Source of the DNA: Bhargavaea ginsengi
GTDB lineage: Bacteria > Bacillota > Bacilli > Bacillales_A > Planococcaceae
Assembly: GCF_900109165.1 (NCBI RefSeq)
Contig: NZ_FNZF01000002.1
Coordinates: 372,001-436,000, forward strand
Length of the DNA: 64,000 nt
Direction: 5' to 3'
Shown: one piece after another, positions 51,844 through 60,333 of the stretch
How positions within the stretch are numbered: position 1 is the stretch's first letter
Layout: each line of letters starts with the position of its first letter
Translations under genes and position numbers: made by a program
The notes under the pieces: generated by a model
Database searches by the model: none
The model's input: only the letters and a program-made list of their open reading frames with translations
Told to the model about the DNA's origin: nothing

Positions 51844-52983
51844 GTGCAGAAATGGTATCAACTGTATCCCAAAAACCGATGGTTCAATATTTACGCATGG
51901 ATTTTCTTTTTGGCCATGCCGTTCTTTTTCATCTTCAGGACCATGTCAGCAAGAGAAATCGGCATCGGAATCATTTTGTTCGCGCTCTTCCTGGTGGCCT
52001 ACAAATTTTCTTTTATCCAGAATACAGGGGTCCGCTATACCTGTCTGACCTTCGAGATCCTGATCAGTTTCACGCTGACCGTGGCATTCGGCTACATCTA
52101 CTTTTTCCTGTTCCTTGCCCTGTTTATCGGGGAAATAAGGAGACGGACACCGTTCTTCCTGTTCTACTCGTTTAATATTGCGGCATCCGTCGCCGCGCTT
52201 GTTTTGGTCATCTTCACCGAACCGGAAATCTTCAGGACACAATATTCGTTCCTGATCATGTCGGTGATCGGCGTTATCCTGATCCCATTCCATAAATACA
52301 GCCGGCACCGCCAGGAAGTTCTTGAAGAGAAACTTGAAGATGCCAACCGCCTGATCGGCGAACTTCTTGTTCACGAGGAGCGCCAGCGCATCGCAAGGGA
52401 TCTCCATGACACGCTTGGACAAAAACTGTCGCTGATCGGGATGAAGAGTGATCTTGCCTCAAGACTTGCCGGAAGGGATGCGGACCGTGCAGAAAAAGAA
52501 ATGCTCGATGTCCGCCAGACGGCGAGGACTGCATTGAAAGAAGTTCGGGACTTGGTTTCAGGCATGCGCGGCACGACTCTCCAGATCGAACTCGCCAGAG
52601 CTACACAAATTCTTGACGCGGCTGATATCGGGATCACCATCGAAAATAGCATGGACAATTTCGATCCCGGCCCCCTGATCGATGACGTGCTGGGTATGTG
52701 CCTGATGGAGGCTGTGACAAATGTCGTCCGTCACAGCAGTGCCTCAAACTGCATGATCCGTCTTGCTGAAACCGGTTCGGGCATCCGGATGGAAGTTAGC
52801 GATGACGGAACCGGTATAGGTACACAGCCGGTTCGGGGAAATGGTCTCCGCGGAATGCAGGAACGCCTTGAATTCGTTAATGGCACACTGATTGTGGATG
52901 GACGGGGGCCGCTCGGCGGTACCCTGCTTCAGATTGAGGTGCCTGATGTAATCCAGGAAGGGAGAAAGGAAGAGATGGGATGA
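51844..52983 (+). CDS. desK: Membrane-thickness sensor histidine kinase DesK
   Basis: 379 residues: five or so N-terminal membrane helices, a coiled coil (RHRQEVLEEKLEDANRLIGELL, in the linker), the DHp motif ERQRIARDLHDTLGQKLSLIG with the phospho-His, and an ATPase domain (MEAVTNVVRHS, SDDGTGIG, GNGLRGMQERL). It senses bilayer thickening on cooling. GTG 51844 follows GAAGG by 5 bases and gives the same helix-1 offset as B. subtilis DesK; ATG 51826 is an alternative. Its stop overlaps desR by four bases. Confidence 0.94.
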   Translation: MQKWYQLYPKNRWFNIYAWIFFLAMPFFFIFRTMSAREIGIGIILFALFLVAYKFSFIQNTGVRYTCLTFEILISFTLTVAFGYIYFFLFLALFIGEIRRRTPFFLFYSFNIAASVAALVLVIFTEPEIFRTQYSFLIMSVIGVILIPFHKYSRHRQEVLEEKLEDANRLIGELLVHEERQRIARDLHDTLGQKLSLIGMKSDLASRLAGRDADRAEKEMLDVRQTARTALKEVRDLVSGMRGTTLQIELARATQILDAADIGITIENSMDNFDPGPLIDDVLGMCLMEAVTNVVRHSSASNCMIRLAETGSGIRMEVSDDGTGIGTQPVRGNGLRGMQERLEFVNGTLIVDGRGPLGGTLLQIEVPDVIQEGRKEEMG

Positions 52984-53585
52984 TCAGGATTGTGATCGCG
53001 GAAGATCAGCGCCTTCTTCTTGGCGCGCTCGCTTCCCTGCTTGATCTTGAAGAAGATATGATAGTCGTCGGTCAGGCCGCAGACGGTGCCGAGGCAGTGC
53101 GGCTAGTCCGGGCGGAAAATCCCGATATCTGCATCATGGACATCGAAATGCCGGTCATGACGGGACTGGACGCAGCGGAAGAACTGAAAGATCATCCCTG
53201 TAAGTTCATCATCCTCACAACATTTGCCCGGGCCGGTTATTTTGAACGGGCCCGCCATGCACATGTCGACGGCTATCTCCTGAAAGACAGCCCAAGCGAA
53301 GAGCTTGCCGACTCGATACGTTCGATTGTGGACGGCAGGAAAATCTATGCCCCGGAGCTTGTCGACATGGCTTTCAGCAATCCGAATCCCCTCACTTCGA
53401 GGGAAGCGGAAGTGATGGAACTGATCGCCGAAGGCAAAGAAACAAAAGAAATCGCGGAGGCCCTGTTTCTGACGACGGGCACCGTCCGGAACTACATCTC
53501 CACCATCCTCGACAAGCTGAATGCCGCTAACAGGATAGAAGCCGTTGCCAGGTTCCGGGAAAACGGATGGTTCCGTGGAAAGTGA
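52980..53585 (+). CDS. desR: Response regulator DesR
   Basis: 201 residues. Receiver domain with acidic pocket AEDQ and phospho-acceptor D54 in IMDIEMPVMTG, then a LuxR/NarL helix-turn-helix (LTSREAEVMELIAEGKETKEIAEAL and TGTVRNYISTIL, in two halves). Phosphorylated by DesK, it activates des. Start overlaps the desK stop (ATGA), so both are made together. Followed by a strong terminator. Confidence 0.96.
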   Translation: MIRIVIAEDQRLLLGALASLLDLEEDMIVVGQAADGAEAVRLVRAENPDICIMDIEMPVMTGLDAAEELKDHPCKFIILTTFARAGYFERARHAHVDGYLLKDSPSEELADSIRSIVDGRKIYAPELVDMAFSNPNPLTSREAEVMELIAEGKETKEIAEALFLTTGTVRNYISTILDKLNAANRIEAVARFRENGWFRGK

Positions 53586-53608
53586 TTTCCCCTAGCCTCT
53601 GAATCCTT

Positions 53609-53656
53609 ACCGGCAACCGGATGCTTAATTGCATCCGGTTGCCGGTTTGATTTTTG
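53609..53656 (+). terminator. Terminator of desKR
   Basis: Perfect 16-bp stem (53609-53624 with 53631-53646) then TTGATTTTTG. Confidence 0.9.
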
Positions 53657-53718
53657 TCAGAAAGGTTTTCAGGTGACCTTCCGTGGTAAACGCCTAATAG
53701 ACAGGGAGGTGCGCACAG

Positions 53719-54249
53719 TTGTTTTTTGACAGTTGGAATGCCATCGGCAGAGTTCTTGTCACAGGAGTCATTTCGTATCCAGTACTAATAATATTTCTTA
53801 GAGTTTCAGGAAAGCGGTCTCTTTCCAAAATGAACATGTTCGGCTTCGTCGTGACCATTGCAATCGGTTCAGTATTGGCGACGACCCTGTTGGACAAAAA
53901 GACACCTCTCGCGAGTGGGATTACTGCACTGGGGCTGCTCCTGTTTCTCCAGTTTCTGGTGTCATGGCTTACACTGAGATGGAAAGCTGCCAGAGACCTG
54001 ATCAAGGGGTCTCCTGAAGCTCTCTATGCAGACGGCACCTTCCGTGAAGAAGCCATGAGGAGGACACGGGTACATCAAACTGAAATTCTGCAAAGCGTTC
54101 GCGAAAAAGGGATTGCCTCACTTGAACAAGTAGAAGCAGTCGTTCTGGAAACGAATGGAGACATCTCTGTGATCAAAAAAAGCAGCCAGGGAGCTGTTTC
54201 CGATACGCTCACAGATGTTAACGGCATGAAAAAGACGCCGGTCCCCTAA
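53719..54249 (+). CDS. DUF421 (YetF-like) membrane protein
   Basis: 176 residues. Three N-terminal helices carry RVSGKRSLSKMNMFGFVVTIAIGSVLA (in two adjoining parts), the DUF421 hallmark; the cytoplasmic part has LIKGSPEALYADGTFREEAMRRTRVHQTEIL-type sequence and ASLEQVEAVVLETNGDISVI. The fold of related YetF is known structurally but function is unknown. The start is TTG at 53719, 7 bases after GGGAGGTG. Its 3' end is part of a bidirectional terminator stem. Confidence 0.85.
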   Translation: MFFDSWNAIGRVLVTGVISYPVLIIFLRVSGKRSLSKMNMFGFVVTIAIGSVLATTLLDKKTPLASGITALGLLLFLQFLVSWLTLRWKAARDLIKGSPEALYADGTFREEAMRRTRVHQTEILQSVREKGIASLEQVEAVVLETNGDISVIKKSSQGAVSDTLTDVNGMKKTPVP

Positions 54250-54274
54250 GAGGCCTGCGTCTTTTTCATGCCGT
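54221..54274. terminator. Bidirectional terminator overlapping the DUF421 3' end
   Basis: Perfect 18-bp stem (54221-54238 with 54257-54274). The left arm is coding sequence for the last residues of the DUF421 protein. It separates convergent genes. Confidence 0.85.
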
Positions 54275-54277
54275 CAA

Positions 54278-55261
54278 TTAATTCGCTATGCGTATGGCTA
54301 TCTTCCCGAACTGTGTGCTGTTCTCGAGTTTTTCCATGGCGTCCCGGATGTCTGCCAGCTGATAAACCGAATCGACGATCGGATGGATATCCTTTTCCCC
54401 CATCAGCTTCAGCAGATCACGCAGTTCTTCCCGGTTACCCATCGTAGAACCGAGCAGATCATACTGTCCGTAGAAGAAGGAACGCAGGTCGAAACGGATA
54501 TGGTCGTCAGTTGTTGCACCAAACGTGACGATGCGACCGCCCTTTTTCAGCACCTCGAGCGAACGGTTGAACGTCGCTTCCCCAACGCTGTCAATAATGA
54601 GATCGATGTTTTCCTCCTTCAGCTCTTCTTTCCAGTCCGCATTCGTGTCAATGGCACGGTCTGCACCGATTTCGACCGCCCGGCTGCGCTTGTCCGCGCT
54701 CCTGGAAGAGACCAGTACCCTGGCGCCGAGTGCTTTGGCAAATTGGATAAGATAAGTCGCCACCCCACTACCCGCTCCCGGGATGAACACCGTTTGGCCG
54801 GCTTTGACCTGACCCCGTGTCACAAGCGTCCTGTATCCGGTCATGGCTGCAAGTGAAAGGACGCCAGCCTCTTCCCATGACAGCCCAGAGGGTTTTGGTT
54901 CCAGCTGATCTGCAGAAATCACGATTTTCTCCGCCATCGTCCCGTTGTCCGGCATGCCGAGGATATCGAACTCTGCGGGAGGCGCTGCTGACTGCTCCAT
55001 CCATCGAAGAGCGGGATTGATGATGACTTCATCCCCTTCGCCAAACCGAGTCACTCCATCCCCGACCTGGCTGACGACACCCGCTCCGTCCGACCCGATG
55101 ACGACCGCTTCCTTGTCAGGCCCGAGGCGTCCAGGAATGTAGAGGTCCCGCCGGTTCAGTCCGGACACTTTCAGCGAGACGACCGCCTCCCCCGGTCCTG
55201 CGACCGGATCTTCCATCTCTTTCAGTTTCCACGTTCCCATTTCATAAACGAATGCCTTCAA
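54278..55261 (-). CDS. Zinc-free MDR oxidoreductase (quinone reductase-like)
   Basis: 327 residues. N-terminal GroES-like fold and a Rossmann domain with GAGSGVATYLIQFAKALGARV (glycine-rich loop). No cysteines are present in the usual zinc-ligand sites, so it belongs with NADPH:quinone reductase/enoyl-reductase-like MDR enzymes. TTG 55261 has AGGTGG 5 bases upstream and lets the gene overlap the ArsA stop by 20 bp, so it is the last gene of the cstA operon. Substrate unknown. Confidence 0.85.
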   Translation of the reverse strand: MKAFVYEMGTWKLKEMEDPVAGPGEAVVSLKVSGLNRRDLYIPGRLGPDKEAVVIGSDGAGVVSQVGDGVTRFGEGDEVIINPALRWMEQSAAPPAEFDILGMPDNGTMAEKIVISADQLEPKPSGLSWEEAGVLSLAAMTGYRTLVTRGQVKAGQTVFIPGAGSGVATYLIQFAKALGARVLVSSRSADKRSRAVEIGADRAIDTNADWKEELKEENIDLIIDSVGEATFNRSLEVLKKGGRIVTFGATTDDHIRFDLRSFFYGQYDLLGSTMGNREELRDLLKLMGEKDIHPIVDSVYQLADIRDAMEKLENSTQFGKIAIRIAN

Positions 55262-56198
55262 TTGGTCCACCTGCCTTAAAATGTTGACTGAATGCTTCCA
55301 AATCTTCCATTGATGCGATATCCCTCGGGAAAAGGGGTACTGAGATTAACTCCTGATCCCGAAAAGTTTCTGAAATCTGATTTAAATAACCACGTTCATG
55401 CTCCCTGCGTTCCCGGAGAAACTCCCCGTCCGCTTCTTCCGGCAGAACCTTATTGATGATGAGTGTACGGACATGAAGGTCGTGGCTGCCCAGGAGCGTT
55501 ACTGCCTTCTCGGTTTCAAGGATCGGCAACCGCTCGGGATTCAGCACAAAGATAAATCCTGTCTTGTCGGGATTAAGAAGGATTTCCCTTACTCGGGTAA
55601 AACGGTCCTGCCGCTCCCGCAGGACATCGTAGATGGGGTCTTCAACAGGATCTCCATCATTCAGCAGCGCCGAATAGTTTTCGTTCGTTTTCCTCCGTCT
55701 CTCAAGCAATCCCCTAATCCAGACACCCATTAGCTCAGGCAATGTCAGAAGCCGGATAGTATGCCCTGTCGGCGCAGTATCGAATATGATGCGGTCGAAC
55801 CCGTCCCTCTCCTCGAGGAGGATGGTGACGAGCCTGTCAAACAGCGCTGCTTCATCTGCTCCGGGAGACGCCTTTGCCGTGTCCAGCTGCCGATTGACTT
55901 CGTCGGCCATGCCCGAATGGACAATTCCTTTCAAATTATCCTTCACGGTTCGGATATAATTTTCGGTCTCCCTGTCCGGATTGATTTCCAGCGCGGACAG
56001 GCGTTCTGATACGTCGGTGATGTCCCCGTCCAGTTTCCTCCCAAAAATGTCCCCGGTGTTATGTGCCGGGTCGGTGGAGACGAGGAGGGTCCTGTGTCCT
56101 TCTGCAGCGGACTTCAGTGCAATGGCCGAAGCCGAGGTGGACTTGCCGACACCGCCTTTTCCTCCCACGAAAATAACTTCCTTATTTAACACGTCCAT
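55242..56198 (-). CDS. ArsA/GET3-family ATPase lacking cysteines
   Basis: 318 residues, one ATPase unit. Deviant Walker A GGKGGVGKST at 12-21, the A-loop STDPAHNTGDIF, DTAPTGHTIRLL (switch II) and FVLNPERLPILETEKA are the family blocks. The protein contains no cysteine at all, so neither the arsenite site of ArsA nor the CxxC of Get3 is possible; arsenic export is unlikely and no arsB/arsR is nearby. It lies 13 bp after a small protein ending in Cys-Cys and belongs to the cstA transcript. Confidence 0.9.
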   Translation of the reverse strand: MDVLNKEVIFVGGKGGVGKSTSASAIALKSAAEGHRTLLVSTDPAHNTGDIFGRKLDGDITDVSERLSALEINPDRETENYIRTVKDNLKGIVHSGMADEVNRQLDTAKASPGADEAALFDRLVTILLEERDGFDRIIFDTAPTGHTIRLLTLPELMGVWIRGLLERRRKTNENYSALLNDGDPVEDPIYDVLRERQDRFTRVREILLNPDKTGFIFVLNPERLPILETEKAVTLLGSHDLHVRTLIINKVLPEEADGEFLRERREHERGYLNQISETFRDQELISVPLFPRDIASMEDLEAFSQHFKAGGPIEGIRL

Positions 56199-56211
56199 TC
56201 AGATCCCTCCT

Positions 56212-56490
56212 TTAGCAGCAACGGATTCCGGTAAGCGGGGATTTCTCCATTCCCATCCGGAGGTGCCAGTCATGGAACTTCTCGATCATGTAAGGGTACA
56301 GCTCCAGTGTGTAGTAATAGACTGGATTAGGAATGCCGATCATCTCGGAGTATAGAAGAAGCAGGAAAAGATCATCCTCATCCCGGAGTTCCGCCGCTAT
56401 TTCCCGCTTATGGGGAAGACTGATGACTTCCTCATAATATCGGATCAGTTTCTTGAGTTTTTCTGACAGTTCGATCTGGTCCACCTCCAT
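56212..56490 (-). CDS. Small cory-CC-star-type protein ending in Cys-Cys
   Basis: 92 residues, mostly helical, with KLIRYYEEVISLPHKREIAAEL, NPVYYYTLELYPYMIEKFHDWH and a C-terminus GIRCC. I recall a family called cory-CC-star, named for a C-terminal Cys-Cys, found beside ArsA-like ATPases; this fits in layout. E. coli YbdD/YjiX, encoded next to CstA transporters, also ends in Cys-Cys. The ATG abuts the U tract of a terminator and GGAGGTGG lies inside the first codons, so the true start is uncertain. Confidence 0.75.
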   Translation of the reverse strand: MEVDQIELSEKLKKLIRYYEEVISLPHKREIAAELRDEDDLFLLLLYSEMIGIPNPVYYYTLELYPYMIEKFHDWHLRMGMEKSPLTGIRCC

Positions 56491-56518
56491 TAAAGAAAGG
56501 GGCCGTTCCGACGGCCCC
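56491..56518 (-). terminator. Terminator between cstA and the Cys-Cys protein gene
   Basis: Perfect 8-bp stem GGGGCCGT/ACGGCCCC with a 4-base loop, followed on the minus strand by TTTCTTTA that runs into the ATG. The distal genes would depend on readthrough. Confidence 0.75.
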
Positions 56519-56529
56519 CGTTCCTCACA

Positions 56530-58266
56530 TCAGTCTTCCACCGGCAGTTTTCGGTCGATGCCCCGCGTCAGGACATTAAAGGCAGTGAGAATAATCCAGA
56601 CTGCAAACACGAAAATGATCGCTCCGAAAACGAACAGCAGCATATTCGAGTTGGTGCCCCACATCGACCATTCGAAGAACACCTGCTGGAACATGGCAAT
56701 GAGCGTCATGAACAGGAGGAAGATCATCGGGATCAGTGCGACCATATAGTTTCTGCCGAGTTTTTTGAGCCAGACTGCTATCAGCATGAGACTGATGCCG
56801 GCAAGAAGCTGGTTTGCGGTGCCGAATAGCGGCCAAAGCAGATATCCGCCTGATCCGAAGCCATTCGGCCCTTTGGGGATCAGGACAAGTGCCGCACTGG
56901 AAAGGACGGCCACGGACGTTGCCACGTGAGTTTTGGAAAGTACCGGCATTTTGTACTCCATGCCAATTTCGGCGATGATGTAGCGCATCAGCCGGACGGA
57001 AGAGTCCAGCGTCGTTGCTGCAAAACTGATAATGATGATGGAGACAATCGTTGTCGCCACACTTGCGGGGATGCCGATGCCTCCCGCAAGGCTGGACGCA
57101 CCTTCCACAAAGTTGCCGAGGCCGCCGGCATTTGCCGCTCCAAAGCTGCTGTAGGCTTCTGTAAATGCCGCCGCACTAGGGAACAGCGTCACGACAGCCA
57201 GGATGGAGATCAGCGCAAGGATGCCCTCACCGACTGCTCCGAGATAGCCGACAAAGCGGGCATCGGTTTCTTTATCCAACTGTTTTGACGATGTTCCTGA
57301 AGACACGAGGCCGTGGAACCCGGAAATCGCCCCGCACGCAATGGTGATGAACAGAAGCGGGAACCAGGAAACATCATTTGCAGCATGGACAGCCGGAGCC
57401 GTGATCTCCGGATTTGTGAAAATCAGGCCCAGATACAAAATACCGAGTCCGACAACAAGCTGGTGGGAGTTGATGAAATCACGCGGCTGAAGAAGCTTCC
57501 AGACCGGAAGTGTCGAGGCGATGTACACATAGATCATGAGGATGATGATCCAGATGAAGAAGGCTGACGACACGGCACCCAGACCGAACAGCCCTGCTCC
57601 TTCCTCTCCCCCCATCATGGATACCAAATCCACCTGCAGCCAGCTTACCTGGCTCGCGATAATTGCCGTTATATACATGACCGCAAGCGCGATCAGCGAA
57701 GGAATAAGCATCTTCTTCTGCCGTTTATATACGGCATAACCGATCCAGACCGCCAGCGGAATCTGGATAAACACAGGAATTACACTTGCCGGGTACTTGA
57801 TGAACAGATTGGAAATGACCCAGGCAAATACTGCGTTGACCATCAGGACGAGGATCAGGATGATGAACAAAAAGAGCATCTTTGCTCTCTGTCCAATCAG
57901 CCGGTCCGCAATGGTTCCGACGGACTGCCCCTTGTTCCGGACAGACAGTGCCAGCGTCCCGAAATCATGGACACCTGCCGCAAAAACCGTCCCCAATACT
58001 ACCCACAAAAATGCGGGCAGCCATCCCCAATAAACGGCAATTGCCGGCCCGAGTATCGGGGCCGCTCCGGCGACAGACGTAAAGTGGTGTCCCCATAGCA
58101 CAAATTTGTTTGTCGGGACAAAGTCAACGCCGTCCTTGTACTTGTGGGACGGTGTGACATAATTCGGATCGAGACGGAAGATGCGTTCCGCGACAAACTT
58201 TGAATAATAGCGATAACCAAGCGCAAAAACAATCATCCCGATCACAGCAACCAGAATTGCATTCAA
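56530..58266 (-). CDS. cstA: Carbon starvation protein CstA (peptide/pyruvate transporter)
   Basis: 578 residues with about 15-17 membrane helices. The N-terminal block PNKFVLWGHHFTSVAGAAPILGPAIA appears in the form TNKFVLWGHHF/TSVAGAAPILGP, and HDFGTLALSVRNKGQSVG, SGFHGLVSSGTSSKQ and GTANQLLAGISLML are typical of CstA. CstA proteins import peptides or pyruvate during starvation. First gene of the operon that continues with the Cys-Cys protein, the ArsA-like ATPase and the MDR enzyme. Confidence 0.94.
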   Translation of the reverse strand: MNAILVAVIGMIVFALGYRYYSKFVAERIFRLDPNYVTPSHKYKDGVDFVPTNKFVLWGHHFTSVAGAAPILGPAIAVYWGWLPAFLWVVLGTVFAAGVHDFGTLALSVRNKGQSVGTIADRLIGQRAKMLFLFIILILVLMVNAVFAWVISNLFIKYPASVIPVFIQIPLAVWIGYAVYKRQKKMLIPSLIALAVMYITAIIASQVSWLQVDLVSMMGGEEGAGLFGLGAVSSAFFIWIIILMIYVYIASTLPVWKLLQPRDFINSHQLVVGLGILYLGLIFTNPEITAPAVHAANDVSWFPLLFITIACGAISGFHGLVSSGTSSKQLDKETDARFVGYLGAVGEGILALISILAVVTLFPSAAAFTEAYSSFGAANAGGLGNFVEGASSLAGGIGIPASVATTIVSIIIISFAATTLDSSVRLMRYIIAEIGMEYKMPVLSKTHVATSVAVLSSAALVLIPKGPNGFGSGGYLLWPLFGTANQLLAGISLMLIAVWLKKLGRNYMVALIPMIFLLFMTLIAMFQQVFFEWSMWGTNSNMLLFVFGAIIFVFAVWIILTAFNVLTRGIDRKLPVED

Positions 58267-58378
58267 ACGATTTACCCCCTTTTTGAAATAGTTATATGGA
58301 ACCCGCTGACGGCAATCTGCCGCAGAGGCGGAAACCCCAATTACTTTACTTTGTCTTGTATTCTATGTATATGTGTAC

Positions 58379-58407
58379 ATTATAATTGAAATTTCCGTTT
58401 ATTCAAA
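58379..58407 (-). promoter_or_regulatory. Promoter of the cstA operon
   Basis: TTTGAA, 17 bases, TATAAT on the minus strand, giving a leader of about 105 bases before cstA. No cre site was found in it. Confidence 0.55.
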
Positions 58408-58436
58408 GCTATCGGATATATTTCTGAGTTTCTCAT

Positions 58437-58464
58437 TAAAAAAAGACGGGGCTGCCTCCCCGTC
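58437..58464 (-). terminator. Terminator of the Nudix gene
   Basis: Perfect 7-bp stem GACGGGG/CCCCGTC followed on the minus strand by seven T; its 5' arm overlaps the Nudix stop codon. Confidence 0.85.
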
Positions 58465-58918
58465 ATCTCTCAATTGTGCTCAAATATTGGAAAATCTGTT
58501 CTCTGATTAACTGGTTCAGCCCTTCCGGCAGCTCATCCGGCAGGAAGAACCTGGCGTCTGCAGTTTCCTTGCCATCCGGCTTAGGTTCCTGGTCTCCTGA
58601 TGCATGTGCTGCATAAACGATCGTTACGGAGTAATACTCATCTCCATTTTCCAATCTGGAGAATGTCTGTGGACCGGAAACGACCGTCACGAGAGTCAGT
58701 CCGTCAATTTCGATGCCCGTTTCTTCAAGTACTTCCCGACGCCCCGCCTCCTCCGCAGTTTCATCCAGCTCCATGAACCCTCCTGGGAGGCCCCAGCGCC
58801 CGTCAAAGCCCTGTTTCAGAAAAACCCGGCCCTTGTCGTCCAACACGCCTACCCCGACGCCGGTAAGCAGAAGCGGCCGGCTTCCCGTAAGTTTCCTAAT
58901 TTCCTCAATGTAACCCAT
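58463..58918 (-). CDS. Nudix hydrolase
   Basis: 151 residues. The Nudix box starts GGFMELDET and ends RREVLEETGI, with all fixed Gly, Glu and Arg residues, around 46-68. It hydrolyses a nucleoside diphosphate linked to X; the C-terminal part gives no specificity clue. Starts 11 bp after the SRPBCC gene, so they form a pair. Confidence 0.9.
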   Translation of the reverse strand: MGYIEEIRKLTGSRPLLLTGVGVGVLDDKGRVFLKQGFDGRWGLPGGFMELDETAEEAGRREVLEETGIEIDGLTLVTVVSGPQTFSRLENGDEYYSVTIVYAAHASGDQEPKPDGKETADARFFLPDELPEGLNQLIREQIFQYLSTIER

Positions 58919-58929
58919 CCGGCTTCCTC

Positions 58930-59409
58930 CTATAGCTCCCCGACCGCACGGGCATAAGCATCATGCCATGCTTCCCAATCTGCATGCCGGTCTTCGGGCT
59001 TTTCGCCGTCCAGAAGACAGCCTATGACATCCAGGCACACATGCCAGCCAGCCAAATCTTTGACGGTCTGCTCCGTCAGTTTTCGGATCGTCTCTTTGAA
59101 AGCGAGCACTGTGCTGCCTCCATCAGAAATCAGATCGAACCTGACCACATCACCGAACCAGTCGAATTCGATGGTCTCTCCGGATTCAAATCTGAAAATC
59201 TCCAATTTCTCTTTTCCGTGCTCTCCCATGTCAAACAGATAATGGCCGCCTTCTGCAGCCTCACCCATCCGAAGCTCGTCAAACCAGCCTGAGAGCCGGT
59301 CATTGTCGGTCAGATAGGCCCAAACTTCCGTTCTTTCATAGGGATACCGGACTTCCCGATAAGCCGTCAATCCTTCCCCGTTCCTTTTCAATTCAGCGAT
59401 TCCAGCCAT
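58930..59409 (-). CDS. SRPBCC/AHSA1-domain protein
   Basis: 159 residues of the START-like Aha1-C family: REVRYPYERTEVWAYLTDNDRLSGWF at the N-terminus (in two parts), ETIEFDWFGDVVRFDL, LAFKETI and the closing GWHVCLDVIGCLLDG helix. Such proteins bind small hydrophobic ligands; function unknown. ATG 59409 is preceded by AGAGGGGGAG. Upstream partner of the Nudix gene. Confidence 0.85.
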   Translation of the reverse strand: MAGIAELKRNGEGLTAYREVRYPYERTEVWAYLTDNDRLSGWFDELRMGEAAEGGHYLFDMGEHGKEKLEIFRFESGETIEFDWFGDVVRFDLISDGGSTVLAFKETIRKLTEQTVKDLAGWHVCLDVIGCLLDGEKPEDRHADWEAWHDAYARAVGEL

Positions 59410-59426
59410 TGGTCTCCCCCTCTGAT

Positions 59427-59464
59427 AAATCAATCCGCCCTGCCATCATTTCGGCAGGACGGAT
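59427..59464 (-). terminator. Terminator of exoA
   Basis: Twelve-base-pair stem (59433-59444 with 59453-59464, one G-U) followed on the minus strand by TGATTTATC, a poor U tract. Confidence 0.6.
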
Positions 59465-59494
59465 CGGGATTCCTTCTTAAAATTGACAATTCGG

Positions 59495-60271
59495 TCAGGA
59501 CAATATGCGGCCTGGCTCAATGTCGGCTTCCAGTACAACCGGACAATGATCGCTCCCCATGATGTCACAATGGATATCCGCGTTTGTCAAAAGCGGTGCC
59601 AGCCGTTTGGACGCAAGAAAGTAATCGATCCGCCATCCGATGTTCCGCTCGCGGACCTTATTCATATACGACCACCAGGAATAGACATCGGTACGGTCCG
59701 GATAAAAATGCCGGAACGTATCGATGAAACCTGCTTCCAGCAGATTTGTCATCTTCCCGCGCTCTTCGAAGGTAAAGCCTGAATTACCGACATTCGTCTT
59801 AGCATTTTTCAGGTCGATTTCTCTGTGGGCGACATTCAGATCCCCGCAAATGATGACAGGTTTTTCTTTATCAAGATACTTCAGGTGATCCAGAAATCGG
59901 TCTTCCCATTCCAACCGCAGCGGGAGGCGGCCCAAGTCACGCTGTGAATTGGGCGTATAGACGTTGACCAGATAGAAAGCCGGGAATTCCAGGGTGAGTA
60001 TCCTGCCTTCGTCCTGGGCATCCTCATCACCGAGGCCATAACGGACCGATAAAGGTTCGTGCTTTGTGAAAACCGCGGTACCGGAGTAACCTTTTTTGAC
60101 GGCATAGTTCCAATACTGATGATAGCCCTCCAGCTGCAGGTCGATCTGACCTTCCTGGAGCTTCGTTTCCTGCACGCAGAAAACATCAGCATCCACTTCA
60201 TTAAAATAATCCAGAAATCCTTTTTTCACGCAGGCCCTCAGCCCGTTTACATTCCAGGAAACGAATTTCAT
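59495..60271 (-). CDS. exoA: Exodeoxyribonuclease III / AP endonuclease
   Basis: 258 residues, the Xth/ExoA family. FVSWNVNGLRA at the start, VQETKLQE (metal-binding Glu), VYTPNSQ, GDLNVAHREIDL and the final GSDHCPVVLE with catalytic Asp-His are all present. It cuts at abasic sites in base excision repair. ATG 60271 aligns with the B. subtilis start and follows AAAGGAGC. Confidence 0.95.
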   Translation of the reverse strand: MKFVSWNVNGLRACVKKGFLDYFNEVDADVFCVQETKLQEGQIDLQLEGYHQYWNYAVKKGYSGTAVFTKHEPLSVRYGLGDEDAQDEGRILTLEFPAFYLVNVYTPNSQRDLGRLPLRLEWEDRFLDHLKYLDKEKPVIICGDLNVAHREIDLKNAKTNVGNSGFTFEERGKMTNLLEAGFIDTFRHFYPDRTDVYSWWSYMNKVRERNIGWRIDYFLASKRLAPLLTNADIHCDIMGSDHCPVVLEADIEPGRILS

Positions 60272-60290
60272 CCTGTTGCTCCTTTCATGC

Positions 60291-60317
60291 AAAAACCCGC
60301 CTTCCTTGGAGGGCGGG
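60291..60317 (-). terminator. Terminator of the YebC-family gene
   Basis: Stem CCCGCC/GGCGGG with further imperfect pairing inside, followed on the minus strand by TTTTTGC, 17 bases past the stop. Confidence 0.75.
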
Positions 60318-60333
60318 CATGCCGATTCTATTA

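Noticed and set aside
55242-56198. Arsenite efflux ATPase
   Set aside because: The ATPase has no cysteines and there is no arsB, arsR or arsC nearby.
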